Below are positions 8,233 through 16,030 of a DNA stretch of 33,578 bases, one piece after another. Source of the DNA: Caldilineaceae bacterium (GTDB lineage: Bacteria > Chloroflexota > Anaerolineae > Caldilineales > Caldilineaceae); assembly GCA_020433455.1 (NCBI GenBank), contig JAGRCP010000014.1, forward strand, positions 1 through 33,578, read 5' to 3'. The position numbers and the translations under genes were made by a program. Below the pieces are notes generated by a model. It was given only the letters and a program-made list of their open reading frames with translations, made no database searches and had not been told where the DNA came from. Positions within the stretch are counted from its first letter, which is position 1. Each line of letters begins with the position of its first letter.

Positions 8233-8352
8233 CAGGTTGAGATAGCGTACCACATTTCCCGGCTTCCCCCACATTACGTTAATCCAACCTTAAAATTTCG
8301 CGTCCGACCTTTTCTCCTCAGGGAAAGAGCAACAGAACAGACGTTTTGACAC

Positions 8353-8439
8353 TTGCGCGGCGTTGGAACCTATGCTATACTCGTGCCCTCGCACCCAATA
8401 TCTAGTCGATGCAGGGCAAAGAAATACTACATATTGTGG
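8353..8439 (+). promoter_or_regulatory. nrdR promoter with two NrdR boxes
   Basis: TTGCGC (8353-8358), a 17-nt spacer and TATACT (8376-8381) make a plausible promoter with a start near 8388. Just downstream are two words like the NrdR box (ACACWATATWTTG): ACCCAATATCTAG at 8393-8405 and, on the other strand, CCACAATATGTAG at 8439-8427. Their dyad centres (8400.5 and 8431.5) are 31 bp apart, the three-helical-turn spacing known for NrdR box pairs. Binding here would block nrdR transcription, i.e. autorepression, and possibly nrdJ by read-through. Confidence 0.72.
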
Positions 8440-8561
8440 TTATATTAGACAGATTTGAAGTAATTGTTCCATTGTATCAGAAGCAAAATTTCATTACGGC
8501 AGATTGTAACAGCAGTGTGTTCAAAGACATAGTTATTACGCACAGAGCCAAGGATGCATGA

Positions 8562-9017
8562 ATGCGCTGTCCCTATTGCGGCAGTACGGATCATAAAGTA
8601 ATGGACACCCGGGACGCCGGTGATTCCATTCGTCGCCGTCGTCGTTGCGTGGAATGCGAAGAGCGTTTTACCACTTACGAGCATGTGGCAGCCAGCATGC
8701 TGGTCGTCAAGAGCGACGGCCGGCGCGAGCAGTTTGATCGTCAAAAGCTACTCTCAGGCATTCAGACCGCGGCCACCAAGCGCCCCATCAGTTCGGATAC
8801 GCTGGAGCTGATGGCCGCACAGATCGAAGATGAGCTGCAAAGCCTGGGACGGGCCGAAGTGCCGAGCCACAATATCGGCACGTTGGTCCTGGATCATTTG
8901 GCCCAAATCGACCAGGTTGCTTACATCCGCTTTGCCAGCGTTTATCTGGAGCTAACAGACCTGAACGACGTGTTGTCCGAGATCGATCGGGTCATGGGAC
9001 GTTCGTCAGCCGGGTAG
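8562..9017 (+). CDS. nrdR: Transcriptional repressor NrdR
   Basis: A 151-residue NrdR, the ATP/dATP-sensing repressor of ribonucleotide reductase genes. The N-terminal zinc ribbon has MRCPYCGS and [14 protein letters not shown] (four Cys, ~3, 6, 31, 34). The ATP-cone follows from ~48 ([20 protein letters not shown]) to ~140 ([16 protein letters not shown]). Length is standard. AAGGATG lies close before the ATG. It is followed after 294 nt by its likely target nrdJ, and preceded by a pair of NrdR boxes. Confidence 0.97.
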   Translation: MRCPYCGSTDHKVMDTRDAGDSIRRRRRCVECEERFTTYEHVAASMLVVKSDGRREQFDRQKLLSGIQTAATKRPISSDTLELMAAQIEDELQSLGRAEVPSHNIGTLVLDHLAQIDQVAYIRFASVYLELTDLNDVLSEIDRVMGRSSAG

Positions 9018-9311
9018 CGCGGAATGCCGATAAAGCAAGAGATGAGCGAACGGCCGCGCGCCCGTTCGCAAAAGAAAACACTGGTTGAAGCGGTAATTTG
9101 TCTGCCGATACATACGGCAATCTCCGCATCATTCATTGCACATTTGTAAACCTAACTTACCCCTAATTTCTATTTGTGTAGCTTGCGGAAGCGATGAAGC
9201 TTTCTGCTTTTTTTACCGCGTGCCAACGGCGTCGTGGCGGGCCTCTTATTCTCCTGCCCCCTTATCCTCCTGATGCGGTGCAGGAGCAAGTTGTAACAAG
9301 AAAGGCATTTT
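9018..9311. other. nrdR-nrdJ spacer
   Basis: 294 bases with no gene. It contains an 8-bp hairpin (9046-9053 with 9062-9069) without a T-run, and two ATTTGT words 30 bp apart (9142 and 9172) that only weakly resemble NrdR boxes. A clear promoter for nrdJ was not found, so read-through from the nrdR promoter is possible. Confidence 0.4.
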
Positions 9312-11648
9312 ATGAGCAGTCAATCCGGTATTTCCAATCCTTCAAACGTCATGACGCAAGAAGCCGCCAAGGGAACCAACGGCAACGGAATCCGCGCACC
9401 CTACACAAACGGCAGCAACGGCAAGGCGAGCATTCAGGCTCCTGCGCTTATCGTCAAACGTGACGGACGCCAGGTCGAGTTTGACCCCGCCCGCATCGAG
9501 ACCGCGCTCCTGCGCTGCTTTAACAGCTTGCCCAAAGAGCCGGACACGCCGCTGAATGAGCTGACCCAGCACGCCGTCAATATTGTGGCGGCCAAGTACA
9601 AAATTCCCAGCGTAGAGCAGGTCCAGGATATCGTGGAGATGGTGCTTCTGGCCGCGGGCGAATACGACGCCGCCAAGCACTATATTCTCTACCGGGCCGA
9701 GCGGGCGCGGATGCGGGTTGAGCGTCCTATCCCTGACGAAGTACGGGAGGCTTTTGCCGCTTCTGACGAGTACTTCCCGACTCAACTCCAGAAATTTCAG
9801 TTCTATGATAAGTACGCGCGCTTCAACTATGAAGAGATCCGACGCGAAACCTGGCTGGAAACGGTCAATCGCGCCGCCGCGTTCCTGCGCGAACTCTCGG
9901 AGGATAAGCTGCCCGACGAGGATTACGTCCGCCTGCGCGAGGGTATCCTCAACATGCAGGCCATGCCTTCCATGCGCCTGCTGGCTATGGCCGGCCCGGC
10001 CGCGCGCCGCAGCAACATCACCATCTACAATTGCTCCTACATGCCTGCGGATAGCCTGGACGCGTTTGTCGAAGCCCTCATCATTTCCATGAGCGGCTGC
10101 GGCGTGGGCTATTCGGTGGAGCGCATCTACGTGGAGCAGTTGCCGCGCATCACGCGTCAGACCGGCGCCCAAGCCCTGCCCTTCAGGGTTCCGGACTCGG
10201 CCGAAGGCTGGGCTGAAGCCCTGCGTCTGGGCCTTAACACCTGGATCGAAGGCGGCGACGTGGAATTTGACTTCACGGATGTGCGGCCCGCGGGCGCGCC
10301 CCTGCACACCAAGGGCGGCCGCGCGTCAGGTCCGGAACCTCTGCGCACCATGCTCAACTTCGTACGCGACCGCATCTTCGCCCGTCAGGGCAGCTTCCTG
10401 CGCCCGCTGGATGCGCACGACATCATGTGCGCGGTGGGGGGCGCGGCCGTTTCCGGCGGCGTGCGGCGCACCGCGATGATTGCGCTCTTCGACTTTGATG
10501 ACGATGAGATGCGCCAGTGCAAAAACGCCAAAAATATCGTGGGCAACGAACAGCGCTGGAACGCCAATAACTCGGCCGTCTGGCCGGACCGGGATCTGAG
10601 CCAGGCCGAAATCACCCGCTATCTTCTGGAGATGGTGGAGTCGGGCACGGGCGAGCCGGGCATATTCAGCCGCCGGGCCGCCGTCAATACCCTGCCCGAA
10701 CGCCGCATCGCCGCGGACTTCGGCACGAATCCCTGCGGTGAAATATTACTCAGACCGTACGAATTTTGTAATCTTAGTATCGCCGTGGCAAGGCCTGAGG
10801 ATGATATTGAAACACTCAAGGAGAAGGTGGAGCTGGCCACCATCATCGGCACCATCCAGGCCATGGGAACCTACTTCCCGGGCCTGCGCGCGCAATGGCA
10901 AAAGAATTGCGAAGAAGAACGACTGTTGGGCGTGGATATCAACGGTCAGATGGACAGCGAACTGGCGCGTGATCCGCTGGTGCAGGATGAGTTACGCCGC
11001 CACGCGGTGAAGGTGAACAAGAAGTATGCCGAACTGCTGGGCATCAACCAATCGGTCTCCGTAACGTGCGTCAAGCCGTCGGGCAATTCTTCCCAATTGC
11101 TCAACTGCTCGCCGGGCGTACATCCCCGCTGGGCGCCCTATTACGTGCGCAACGTGCGGGTGGGAACCCATACGCCGGTCTACAAGGTGCTGCGCGACGC
11201 GGGCGTGCCCATGGATCCGGAAAACGGCCAGACCGCGGAAAATGCCACCACCTGGGTGGCCCACTTCCCGGTCAAGGCTCCCGACGGAGCCATCACCCGC
11301 AACGATCGCAGCGCGCTGGAGCAGTGTGATTATTGGCTCCAGGTCAAGACCCACTGGACCGAGCACAATCCCAGCGTGACCATTACCTATAGCGGGAACG
11401 AGGTTCTGGATATCATCAAGTGGGTGTGGGAAAACCAGGACAAGATCGGCGGCATGACCTTCCTGCCCGCATTTGACGCCCAGTACGACCAGATGCCCTA
11501 CGAGGAGATTTCCCAAGAGGAGTACTACAAACTGGCGTCCAAGTTCCCCAATATCGACTTCTCCAAGCTCTGGCGCTATGAGCAGGAGGACTACACCACC
11601 GCGGCCCAGGAGCTGGCCTGCATGGGCGGTCATTGCGATATTATTTAG
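9312..11648 (+). CDS. nrdJ: Adenosylcobalamin-dependent ribonucleoside-triphosphate reductase (class II)
   Basis: A 778-residue single-chain class II reductase of the RTPR type, which uses coenzyme B12 to make deoxyribonucleotides without oxygen. After a low-complexity N-terminus, an ATP-cone (~45-135, LIVKRDGRQVEFDPARIETALL) gives allosteric dATP/ATP control. The barrel has NCSY (Cys241), SGCGVGYSVERIYV, FTDVRPAGAPLHTKGGRASG, NPCGEI (Cys475, Glu477: the thiyl-radical Cys and its partner) and VKPSGNSSQLLNCSPGVHPR. The C-terminal ACMGGHCDII carries the redox Cys pair (770, 775) that re-reduces the active site. AAAGG precedes the ATG. A short stretch just after NPC has markedly lower GC than the rest. 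Confidence 0.96.
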   Translation: MSSQSGISNPSNVMTQEAAKGTNGNGIRAPYTNGSNGKASIQAPALIVKRDGRQVEFDPARIETALLRCFNSLPKEPDTPLNELTQHAVNIVAAKYKIPSVEQVQDIVEMVLLAAGEYDAAKHYILYRAERARMRVERPIPDEVREAFAASDEYFPTQLQKFQFYDKYARFNYEEIRRETWLETVNRAAAFLRELSEDKLPDEDYVRLREGILNMQAMPSMRLLAMAGPAARRSNITIYNCSYMPADSLDAFVEALIISMSGCGVGYSVERIYVEQLPRITRQTGAQALPFRVPDSAEGWAEALRLGLNTWIEGGDVEFDFTDVRPAGAPLHTKGGRASGPEPLRTMLNFVRDRIFARQGSFLRPLDAHDIMCAVGGAAVSGGVRRTAMIALFDFDDDEMRQCKNAKNIVGNEQRWNANNSAVWPDRDLSQAEITRYLLEMVESGTGEPGIFSRRAAVNTLPERRIAADFGTNPCGEILLRPYEFCNLSIAVARPEDDIETLKEKVELATIIGTIQAMGTYFPGLRAQWQKNCEEERLLGVDINGQMDSELARDPLVQDELRRHAVKVNKKYAELLGINQSVSVTCVKPSGNSSQLLNCSPGVHPRWAPYYVRNVRVGTHTPVYKVLRDAGVPMDPENGQTAENATTWVAHFPVKAPDGAITRNDRSALEQCDYWLQVKTHWTEHNPSVTITYSGNEVLDIIKWVWENQDKIGGMTFLPAFDAQYDQMPYEEISQEEYYKLASKFPNIDFSKLWRYEQEDYTTAAQELACMGGHCDII

Positions 11649-11673
11649 GTGCATTCGGATGGCACGCGGTTGA

Positions 11674-11742
11674 CTGAAAAATAACTTGTGACACGTGAGG
11701 GCTGCGCGCGACAGCCGTCACGTGTCACAAGTCATCTTTCAG
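11674..11742. repeat. 31-bp palindrome between convergent genes (RYGTGAY family)
   Basis: Arms 11674-11704 and 11712-11742 pair at 28 of 31 positions around a 7-nt loop; the core is CTTGTGACACGTGA. It lies between nrdJ and the convergent response regulator and could terminate both, although there is no T-run. It shares GTGAC heptamers with 15891-15946, 17425-17487 and 23441-23490. Confidence 0.7.
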
Positions 11743-11778
11743 AAGACGGACCCATGCATTCCAGAGCGCCTGTTTTCG

Positions 11779-12450
11779 CTACTGGGGCGGCAAGTGATTA
11801 TGGATGTGATGGCGAACGGCGTAGGCCGCGGCTTCGGCCCGGGAGGAGAGGTCCAGCTTGTTGAGGATAGAACTGACGTAGTTGCGCACCGTCTTTTCGC
11901 TCAAATAGACCTTGGCGGCAATCTCTTTATTGGTTAGCCCTTCGGTAATCTGGGCCAGGATATTGATCTCCTGATCCGTCAGCGTGGCAAAAGTCTCATC
12001 CTCTTCCCGCCGGGCATTCTCCCGTACGCGCTGAAAAACCCGCTGGGTGACGGCCGGATCGAGCATAGAGTCGCCCCGTCCCACCGTTTCCAGAGAGCGG
12101 ACCAGGTCGTCGCTGCCGATTTGCTTGAGCACATAGCCCGATGCACCGGCGGAGATGGCCTCGAAGAGCATATCGTCATCAGCATAGGAAGTCAGAATGA
12201 TCACCTTGACGTCAGGATGAGCGGAGACAATCTCCCGGGTCGCTTCGATGCCGTTCTTGCCCGGCAGGCGAATGTCCATGATGACAATATCAGGGTTGCA
12301 GTAAGCGGTCTTCTCCATCGCTTCCTGCGCGGTTGCAGCTTCGCCGACGATCTCAAATTGCTCATAACGCGCCAGGACGGTACGTAGACCGATGCGCACA
12401 ACTTCATGATCGTCAACTAATAAAATCCGCAAACGCATTCCGTAGCCCAT
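11779..12450 (-). CDS. NarL/FixJ (DevR-like) response regulator
   Basis: A 223-residue two-component regulator. The receiver domain (~5-125) has the acidic pair VDDHE, phosphoacceptor Asp59 in VIMDIRLPG, Thr/Ser in ILTSYA and Lys in GYVLKQI. The C-terminal LuxR-type helix-turn-helix (~158-215) reads [22 protein letters not shown]...[16 protein letters not shown]. It is divergent from a GAF histidine kinase, its obvious partner. TATAAA on the minus strand (12464-12459) lies only about 10 nt before the ATG at 12450, so the mRNA may be leaderless; an in-frame ATG at 12438 is an alternative start. DNA targets cannot be read. Confidence 0.93.
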   Translation of the reverse strand: MGYGMRLRILLVDDHEVVRIGLRTVLARYEQFEIVGEAATAQEAMEKTAYCNPDIVIMDIRLPGKNGIEATREIVSAHPDVKVIILTSYADDDMLFEAISAGASGYVLKQIGSDDLVRSLETVGRGDSMLDPAVTQRVFQRVRENARREEDETFATLTDQEINILAQITEGLTNKEIAAKVYLSEKTVRNYVSSILNKLDLSSRAEAAAYAVRHHIHNHLPPQ

Positions 12451-12540
12451 CCCAGAAGTTTATAAAAAAAACCGATAAAAAGTAAGCGACATAATTTTTG
12501 CGAATGGCGCAGATACCATCTCTTATTGTATCATAGGCCC

Positions 12541-13716
12541 ATGCAGCATGAGGAACAACTACGCGCTATTACAGCAGCATCCGAAGCCGTCACTGCGGGG
12601 CTGGAACTGAATGATGTCCTTCAGGGCGTAGTCGATGCCAGTCGGCGATTGGTGCGGGCGCGCTACGCTGCGTTGGGCGTGCTCAACGAGACGGGCGACC
12701 AAATTGAGCAGTTCATTACGTCCGGCATTGACGAGACGACCCGCCGCAGCGTCGGTCCTTATCCCCAGGGTATGGGCTTGTTAGGCCACATCATCAACCA
12801 CCGCAAGCCTCTGCGCGTGGATAAGATTAACGCTGATCCCCGAACGGCCGGCTTTCCGCCCAACCATCCTATTATGACCTCCCTGCTAGGCGCGCCCATC
12901 ATTTCCCGGGATCGGGTTTTCGGCAATCTCTACCTTACCGACAAGATAACGGATAGCAGCGACGATAACGGTGACGGCAGTACGGTCGCGGCTCAGGTGG
13001 CCCCCTTCACACAGGAAGATCAGCAATTGGTGGAGCTTTTCGCCCGTCAGGCCGCCATCGCGATCGAAAACGCCCTGCTCCACCGGCAAAGTCATCAGTT
13101 GGTTATCGCCCAGGAGCGAGAGCGCTTTGCTATGGACCTCCACGACGGCATCATCCAGTCCGTTTACGCCGTGGGCCTTACGCTGGAAGAAGCGCGCTAT
13201 CAACTGGACAGGGATACTTCCCTGGCCGGCGCGGCAATCGATGACGCCGTCGTGCATCTCAATGAAGTGACCGCCGACATTCGCAGCTATATCCTCAATT
13301 TGCGCACCAAGCGCTTAAATGCCGACGACCTGGGCACGGGCCTTCACAACCTCGTCCGGGAGCTGCGCGCCCATACTTTCCTCAGCGCTGAGCTGGATGT
13401 CGATCCCGATGTGAACGAACGCTTGACCGAAAAACAGACCGGCGAAATGCTCCACATCGCCCAGGAAGCGCTCAACAACATCCGCCAACACGCCCGAGCC
13501 AGACGCGTGATCATCAACTTGACCTACCGGGACAACAACGCGCTTTTGCGCATTGTGGATGACGGCAGCGGCTTTGATCACGCGGCCGTCAACTCGGGCA
13601 ACGGCTTGGGTAATATGCAAGAACGAGCCGCTGCGCTGGGGGGCTACGCTGAGGTCCGAACAATTCCCCAGGAAGGCACGCTGATCCTCATCTCCATCCC
13701 ATTTATCTTGGACTAA
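12541..13716 (+). CDS. GAF-domain sensor histidine kinase (HisKA_3 type, DevS-like)
   Basis: A 391-residue cytosolic sensor kinase without membrane segments. A single GAF domain (~5-180) contains GMGLLGHIINHRKPLRVD...DPRTAGFPPNHPIMTSLLGAPI, very close to the heme-binding GAF of mycobacterial DevS/DosT, although a heme ligand cannot be proven here. The HisKA_3 dimerisation helix holds phosphoacceptor His201 in ERERFAMDLHDGIIQSVYAV. The HATPase domain has the N-box EALNNIRQHARA, DDGSGFD and GNGLGNMQERAAALGG. It should phosphorylate the divergent response regulator, in response to gas, redox or another small ligand. An upstream TTG at 12526 is possible; ATG 12541 is preferred. Confidence 0.93.
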   Translation: MQHEEQLRAITAASEAVTAGLELNDVLQGVVDASRRLVRARYAALGVLNETGDQIEQFITSGIDETTRRSVGPYPQGMGLLGHIINHRKPLRVDKINADPRTAGFPPNHPIMTSLLGAPIISRDRVFGNLYLTDKITDSSDDNGDGSTVAAQVAPFTQEDQQLVELFARQAAIAIENALLHRQSHQLVIAQERERFAMDLHDGIIQSVYAVGLTLEEARYQLDRDTSLAGAAIDDAVVHLNEVTADIRSYILNLRTKRLNADDLGTGLHNLVRELRAHTFLSAELDVDPDVNERLTEKQTGEMLHIAQEALNNIRQHARARRVIINLTYRDNNALLRIVDDGSGFDHAAVNSGNGLGNMQERAAALGGYAEVRTIPQEGTLILISIPFILD

Positions 13717-13727
13717 CGTCCAGAACG

Positions 13728-13792
13728 CCGTCATCCCCGCCACAAATTTCTGAGAATATCTGAGGATAGATGTCATTACGCGGCAATGACGG
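13728..13792. repeat. Inverted repeat after the kinase gene
   Basis: CCGTCATCCCCGC (13728-13740) and its near inverse (13780-13792, 11 of 13) enclose 39 nt; a smaller hairpin TGTCATT/AATGAC is nested in the right half. Likely an intergenic palindromic repeat or terminator. Confidence 0.4.
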
Positions 13793-13883
13793 ATGTCCCT
13801 GTATTTTGGCGCGTACGATGAAGTATACTGCCGATGAAGGCAGTCCTCGCATTAGGCGGTTTGTATCCCGGCAGGAGTGAAAT

Positions 13884-14846
13884 GTGAATCAACCGGCGAT
13901 TATCACCGACCAACTCACGTTTGATTTTGGCGCGTTACGCGCTGTGGAGCGACTTTCCCTGACCGTGCGTCGGGGGGCGATCTATGGGCTGTTGGGCCCT
14001 AACGGCGCAGGCAAGACGACCGTCATTCGCCTGCTGCTGGGTCTGCTGGAGCCGACATCAGGCGTTGCCCGGGTTTTGGGCATGAAGACAACCCATTACG
14101 GCGGTGACATCCGCCGGCGCACGGGCGCATTGCTGGAGGGCGATAAGCTCTACGAAAATCTGACCGCGCTGGAAAATCTCCGGTACTATGGCCGGCTCCG
14201 TCAGATGAACGAACAGGAGAGCCTTGCCCGCAGTCAGGAATTGCTGGTCGGTTTTGAGTTATGGGACCGACGCGATGAGCCCATTCAGACCTGGAGCCGG
14301 GGCATGAGAAAGAAGCTGGCGGTTGCGCGTACGCTGCTCAATCGCCCCGAACTCATCCTTCTTGACGAGCCCACCGGCGGACTGGATCCGGTTGCTACAG
14401 CCACTCTCTATAGCCAATTGCAAGAATTTTCCGTCCGGGAAGGGACGACCATCTTCCTGACCACCCACAAGCTGAGCGAAGCCGAGCAGCTCTGCAATGA
14501 GGTCGCCATCCTCTACGCGGGGCGGCTCATGGCGGAGGGCCCCGTGGCCGAGCTGCGTGCGCTGGGCGCCGCGCCGCTCCTCCTCATCCGCGGGGACGGA
14601 TTTAACGAAGCAATGGTAGCGCTGCTGGCGCGTCGTCGGGAGGTGGTTGATATTCGAATTCAGCCCCACAGCCTGCTCATCGAACTGGCCGACGCCGACA
14701 CCCATATTTCTCCGCTGATTAACCTCCTCGTCGAATCCGGCGCCGACATTGAAGAAGTGCAGCGCACCAACGCCAGCCTGGAAAGCGTAGTAATGCGCCT
14801 GGTGCGGGAAAAAAAGGCCGACCAGGACATCGCACTGGCGGTATAA
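13884..14846 (+). CDS. ABC transporter ATP-binding protein (orphan, ABC-2/CcmA type)
   Basis: A 320-residue ATPase of the drug/export class. Walker A is GPNGAGKTTV, the Q-loop region is RTGALLEGDKLYENLT, Walker B is LILLDEPTGGLDP and the switch His is in TTHKLSE. The signature is degenerate (WSRGMRKKLA instead of LSGGQ), as is common in this subclass. A C-terminal regulatory domain (~220-310) follows. It starts with GTG at 13884, with AGGAG 7 nt upstream. Its usual partner, a multi-pass ABC-2 permease, is not in the window: the next gene is a protease. It may act with a permease encoded elsewhere. Confidence 0.9.
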   Translation: MNQPAIITDQLTFDFGALRAVERLSLTVRRGAIYGLLGPNGAGKTTVIRLLLGLLEPTSGVARVLGMKTTHYGGDIRRRTGALLEGDKLYENLTALENLRYYGRLRQMNEQESLARSQELLVGFELWDRRDEPIQTWSRGMRKKLAVARTLLNRPELILLDEPTGGLDPVATATLYSQLQEFSVREGTTIFLTTHKLSEAEQLCNEVAILYAGRLMAEGPVAELRALGAAPLLLIRGDGFNEAMVALLARRREVVDIRIQPHSLLIELADADTHISPLINLLVESGADIEEVQRTNASLESVVMRLVREKKADQDIALAV

Positions 14847-14849
14847 GCG

Positions 14850-15000
14850 GGGCGGCAGGTGGCAAGTTGCAAGTTGCAGGCGGCAAGCCGCAGGTTGCCC
14901 CGCTCGCCCACCCACTCTACGCTTACCTGCCACCTGCCACCTGCCTACCTGCCACCAGCCTACCTGCCTACCTGCCACCTGCCTACCTGCTCCCCTGCTT
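14850..15000. repeat. Heptamer repeat cluster in inverted orientation
   Basis: From about 14851 to 14899 runs a string of 7-mers of the form KGCARGT (GGCAGGT GGCAAGT, TGCAAGT, TGCAGGC and so on). From about 14930 to 14997 the complementary form ACCTGCC(T) is repeated at least nine times. The two halves can fold on each other. This is the 7-nt short-tandem-repeat class seen in intergenic DNA of cyanobacteria and some other phyla. It carries no reading frame with protein character. Confidence 0.75.
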
Positions 15001-15124
15001 GACAAACCCCTCGCCCCCGTCTAGCATTGGCGTGACATAACCCTCCCGATGCACGACAATTGGAATTGACCAATCAGCCGGTAAACAAAGCAACAAGTCA
15101 GCGAGACAGCAAAGGAGACAGAGC

Positions 15125-15889
15125 ATGTCCGATGTTATTCGAGCGTGCGTAGATCGCGTGATTCCGACTGCGCGGCGGATGGAAGCCCAGGCGCTGGCCG
15201 AAGCGGAAAACCCGGATAATCTCATTCCGCCGGGTGAGCCGGCGCCCCTCTCCGGCGCAGTCGATACGCGCAAGTTATGGAAAGTGGGCCGGGTGCTAAA
15301 CGTGGCGTTTGTGGACGGCATTCCCGCGGTGCAGCAGAAGGTCGCCGACATTGCGCTTACGTGGACTGAATTCGCCAACATCGGCCTGGATTTCGGCGAT
15401 AATCCCAATGCAGAGATTCGTATCTCCTTTGCCCAGCCCGGCTCCTGGTCCTACATCGGCGTGGATGCGCTCCTCATCGAGCCGCCCAATCCCACCATGA
15501 ATTTCGGCTGGCTCACGCCCGCAACAAACGACGAAGAGTATCAGCGGGTGGTGCTCCACGAGTTCGGCCACGCATTGGGCATGATCCACGAGCATCAGAA
15601 TCCGGCCAATGAAATTCCGTGGAACCGGGAAGCGGTGCTGGACTATTACATGGGCCCGCCCAATAACTGGGCCAAACATCAGGTAGAATCCAACATCTTT
15701 CAGGCTTACGCCAGGCAGCACACCAAGTACACGGATTTCGACCTGCTCTCAATCATGCGCTACCCCATCCCCAGGGAGCATCTGGCCGACCCCGCATGGG
15801 GCGCGGGGCATGATGTGGAGTGGCAGAATTATCAGCTTTCAGAAGTAGACAAGCAGTTTATTGCCGAATGCTATCCGTTTGACGAGTGA
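15125..15889 (+). CDS. Metzincin-type zinc metalloprotease (astacin/M12A-like)
   Basis: A 254-residue protease. The extended zinc site VLHEFGHALGMIHEHQNP (~141-158) is HExxHxxGxxHE, which in metzincins gives three His ligands plus the astacin-type Glu. The Met-turn is in LLSIMRYPIP (~207-216), and a preceding strand FGWLT supplies the usual edge strand. No signal peptide, propeptide or membrane anchor is visible, unlike secreted astacins, so it may act in the cytosol, be released by lysis, or act on an internal target. AAGGAG lies 7 nt before the ATG. It is followed, after a palindrome, by a transglutaminase-fold gene. Confidence 0.88.
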   Translation: MSDVIRACVDRVIPTARRMEAQALAEAENPDNLIPPGEPAPLSGAVDTRKLWKVGRVLNVAFVDGIPAVQQKVADIALTWTEFANIGLDFGDNPNAEIRISFAQPGSWSYIGVDALLIEPPNPTMNFGWLTPATNDEEYQRVVLHEFGHALGMIHEHQNPANEIPWNREAVLDYYMGPPNNWAKHQVESNIFQAYARQHTKYTDFDLLSIMRYPIPREHLADPAWGAGHDVEWQNYQLSEVDKQFIAECYPFDE

Positions 15890-15890
15890 G

Positions 15891-15946
15891 GCGTGACGAA
15901 TGAAACGTGATGCGTGACAGCGCATACCTTCACGCATCACGCGTCA
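15891..15946. repeat. RYGTGAY heptamer palindrome
   Basis: Heptamers GCGTGAC, GAATGAA, ACGTGAT, GCGTGAC (15891-15918) lead into a hairpin with arms 15901-15917 and 15930-15946 (15 of 17 paired). It begins two nt after the protease stop. Confidence 0.7.
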
Positions 15947-16030
15947 ACTATTCGCGTCTCCAGCGTCAGTCAACCATCTGAAATCCGATTGAACCTGATT
16001 TATCGACGCTGACGACAGGAAGAAAAACGC

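Noticed and set aside
9046-9069. Hairpin after nrdR as an intrinsic terminator
   Set aside because: Only an 8-bp stem followed by A-rich sequence on the plus strand and no T-run, so termination before nrdJ is not supported.
9142-9177. Two ATTTGT words 30 bp apart as NrdR boxes for nrdJ
   Set aside because: They lack the central ATAT and most conserved positions of the NrdR box; only the nrdR-proximal pair is convincing.
9342-10307. 321-codon minus-strand frame opposite nrdJ
   Set aside because: Antisense shadow of the reductase; His/Gly/Arg-rich composition without protein character.
14850-15000. CRISPR-like array
   Set aside because: The units are contiguous 7-8-mers without spacers and occur in both orientations; no cas genes are present.
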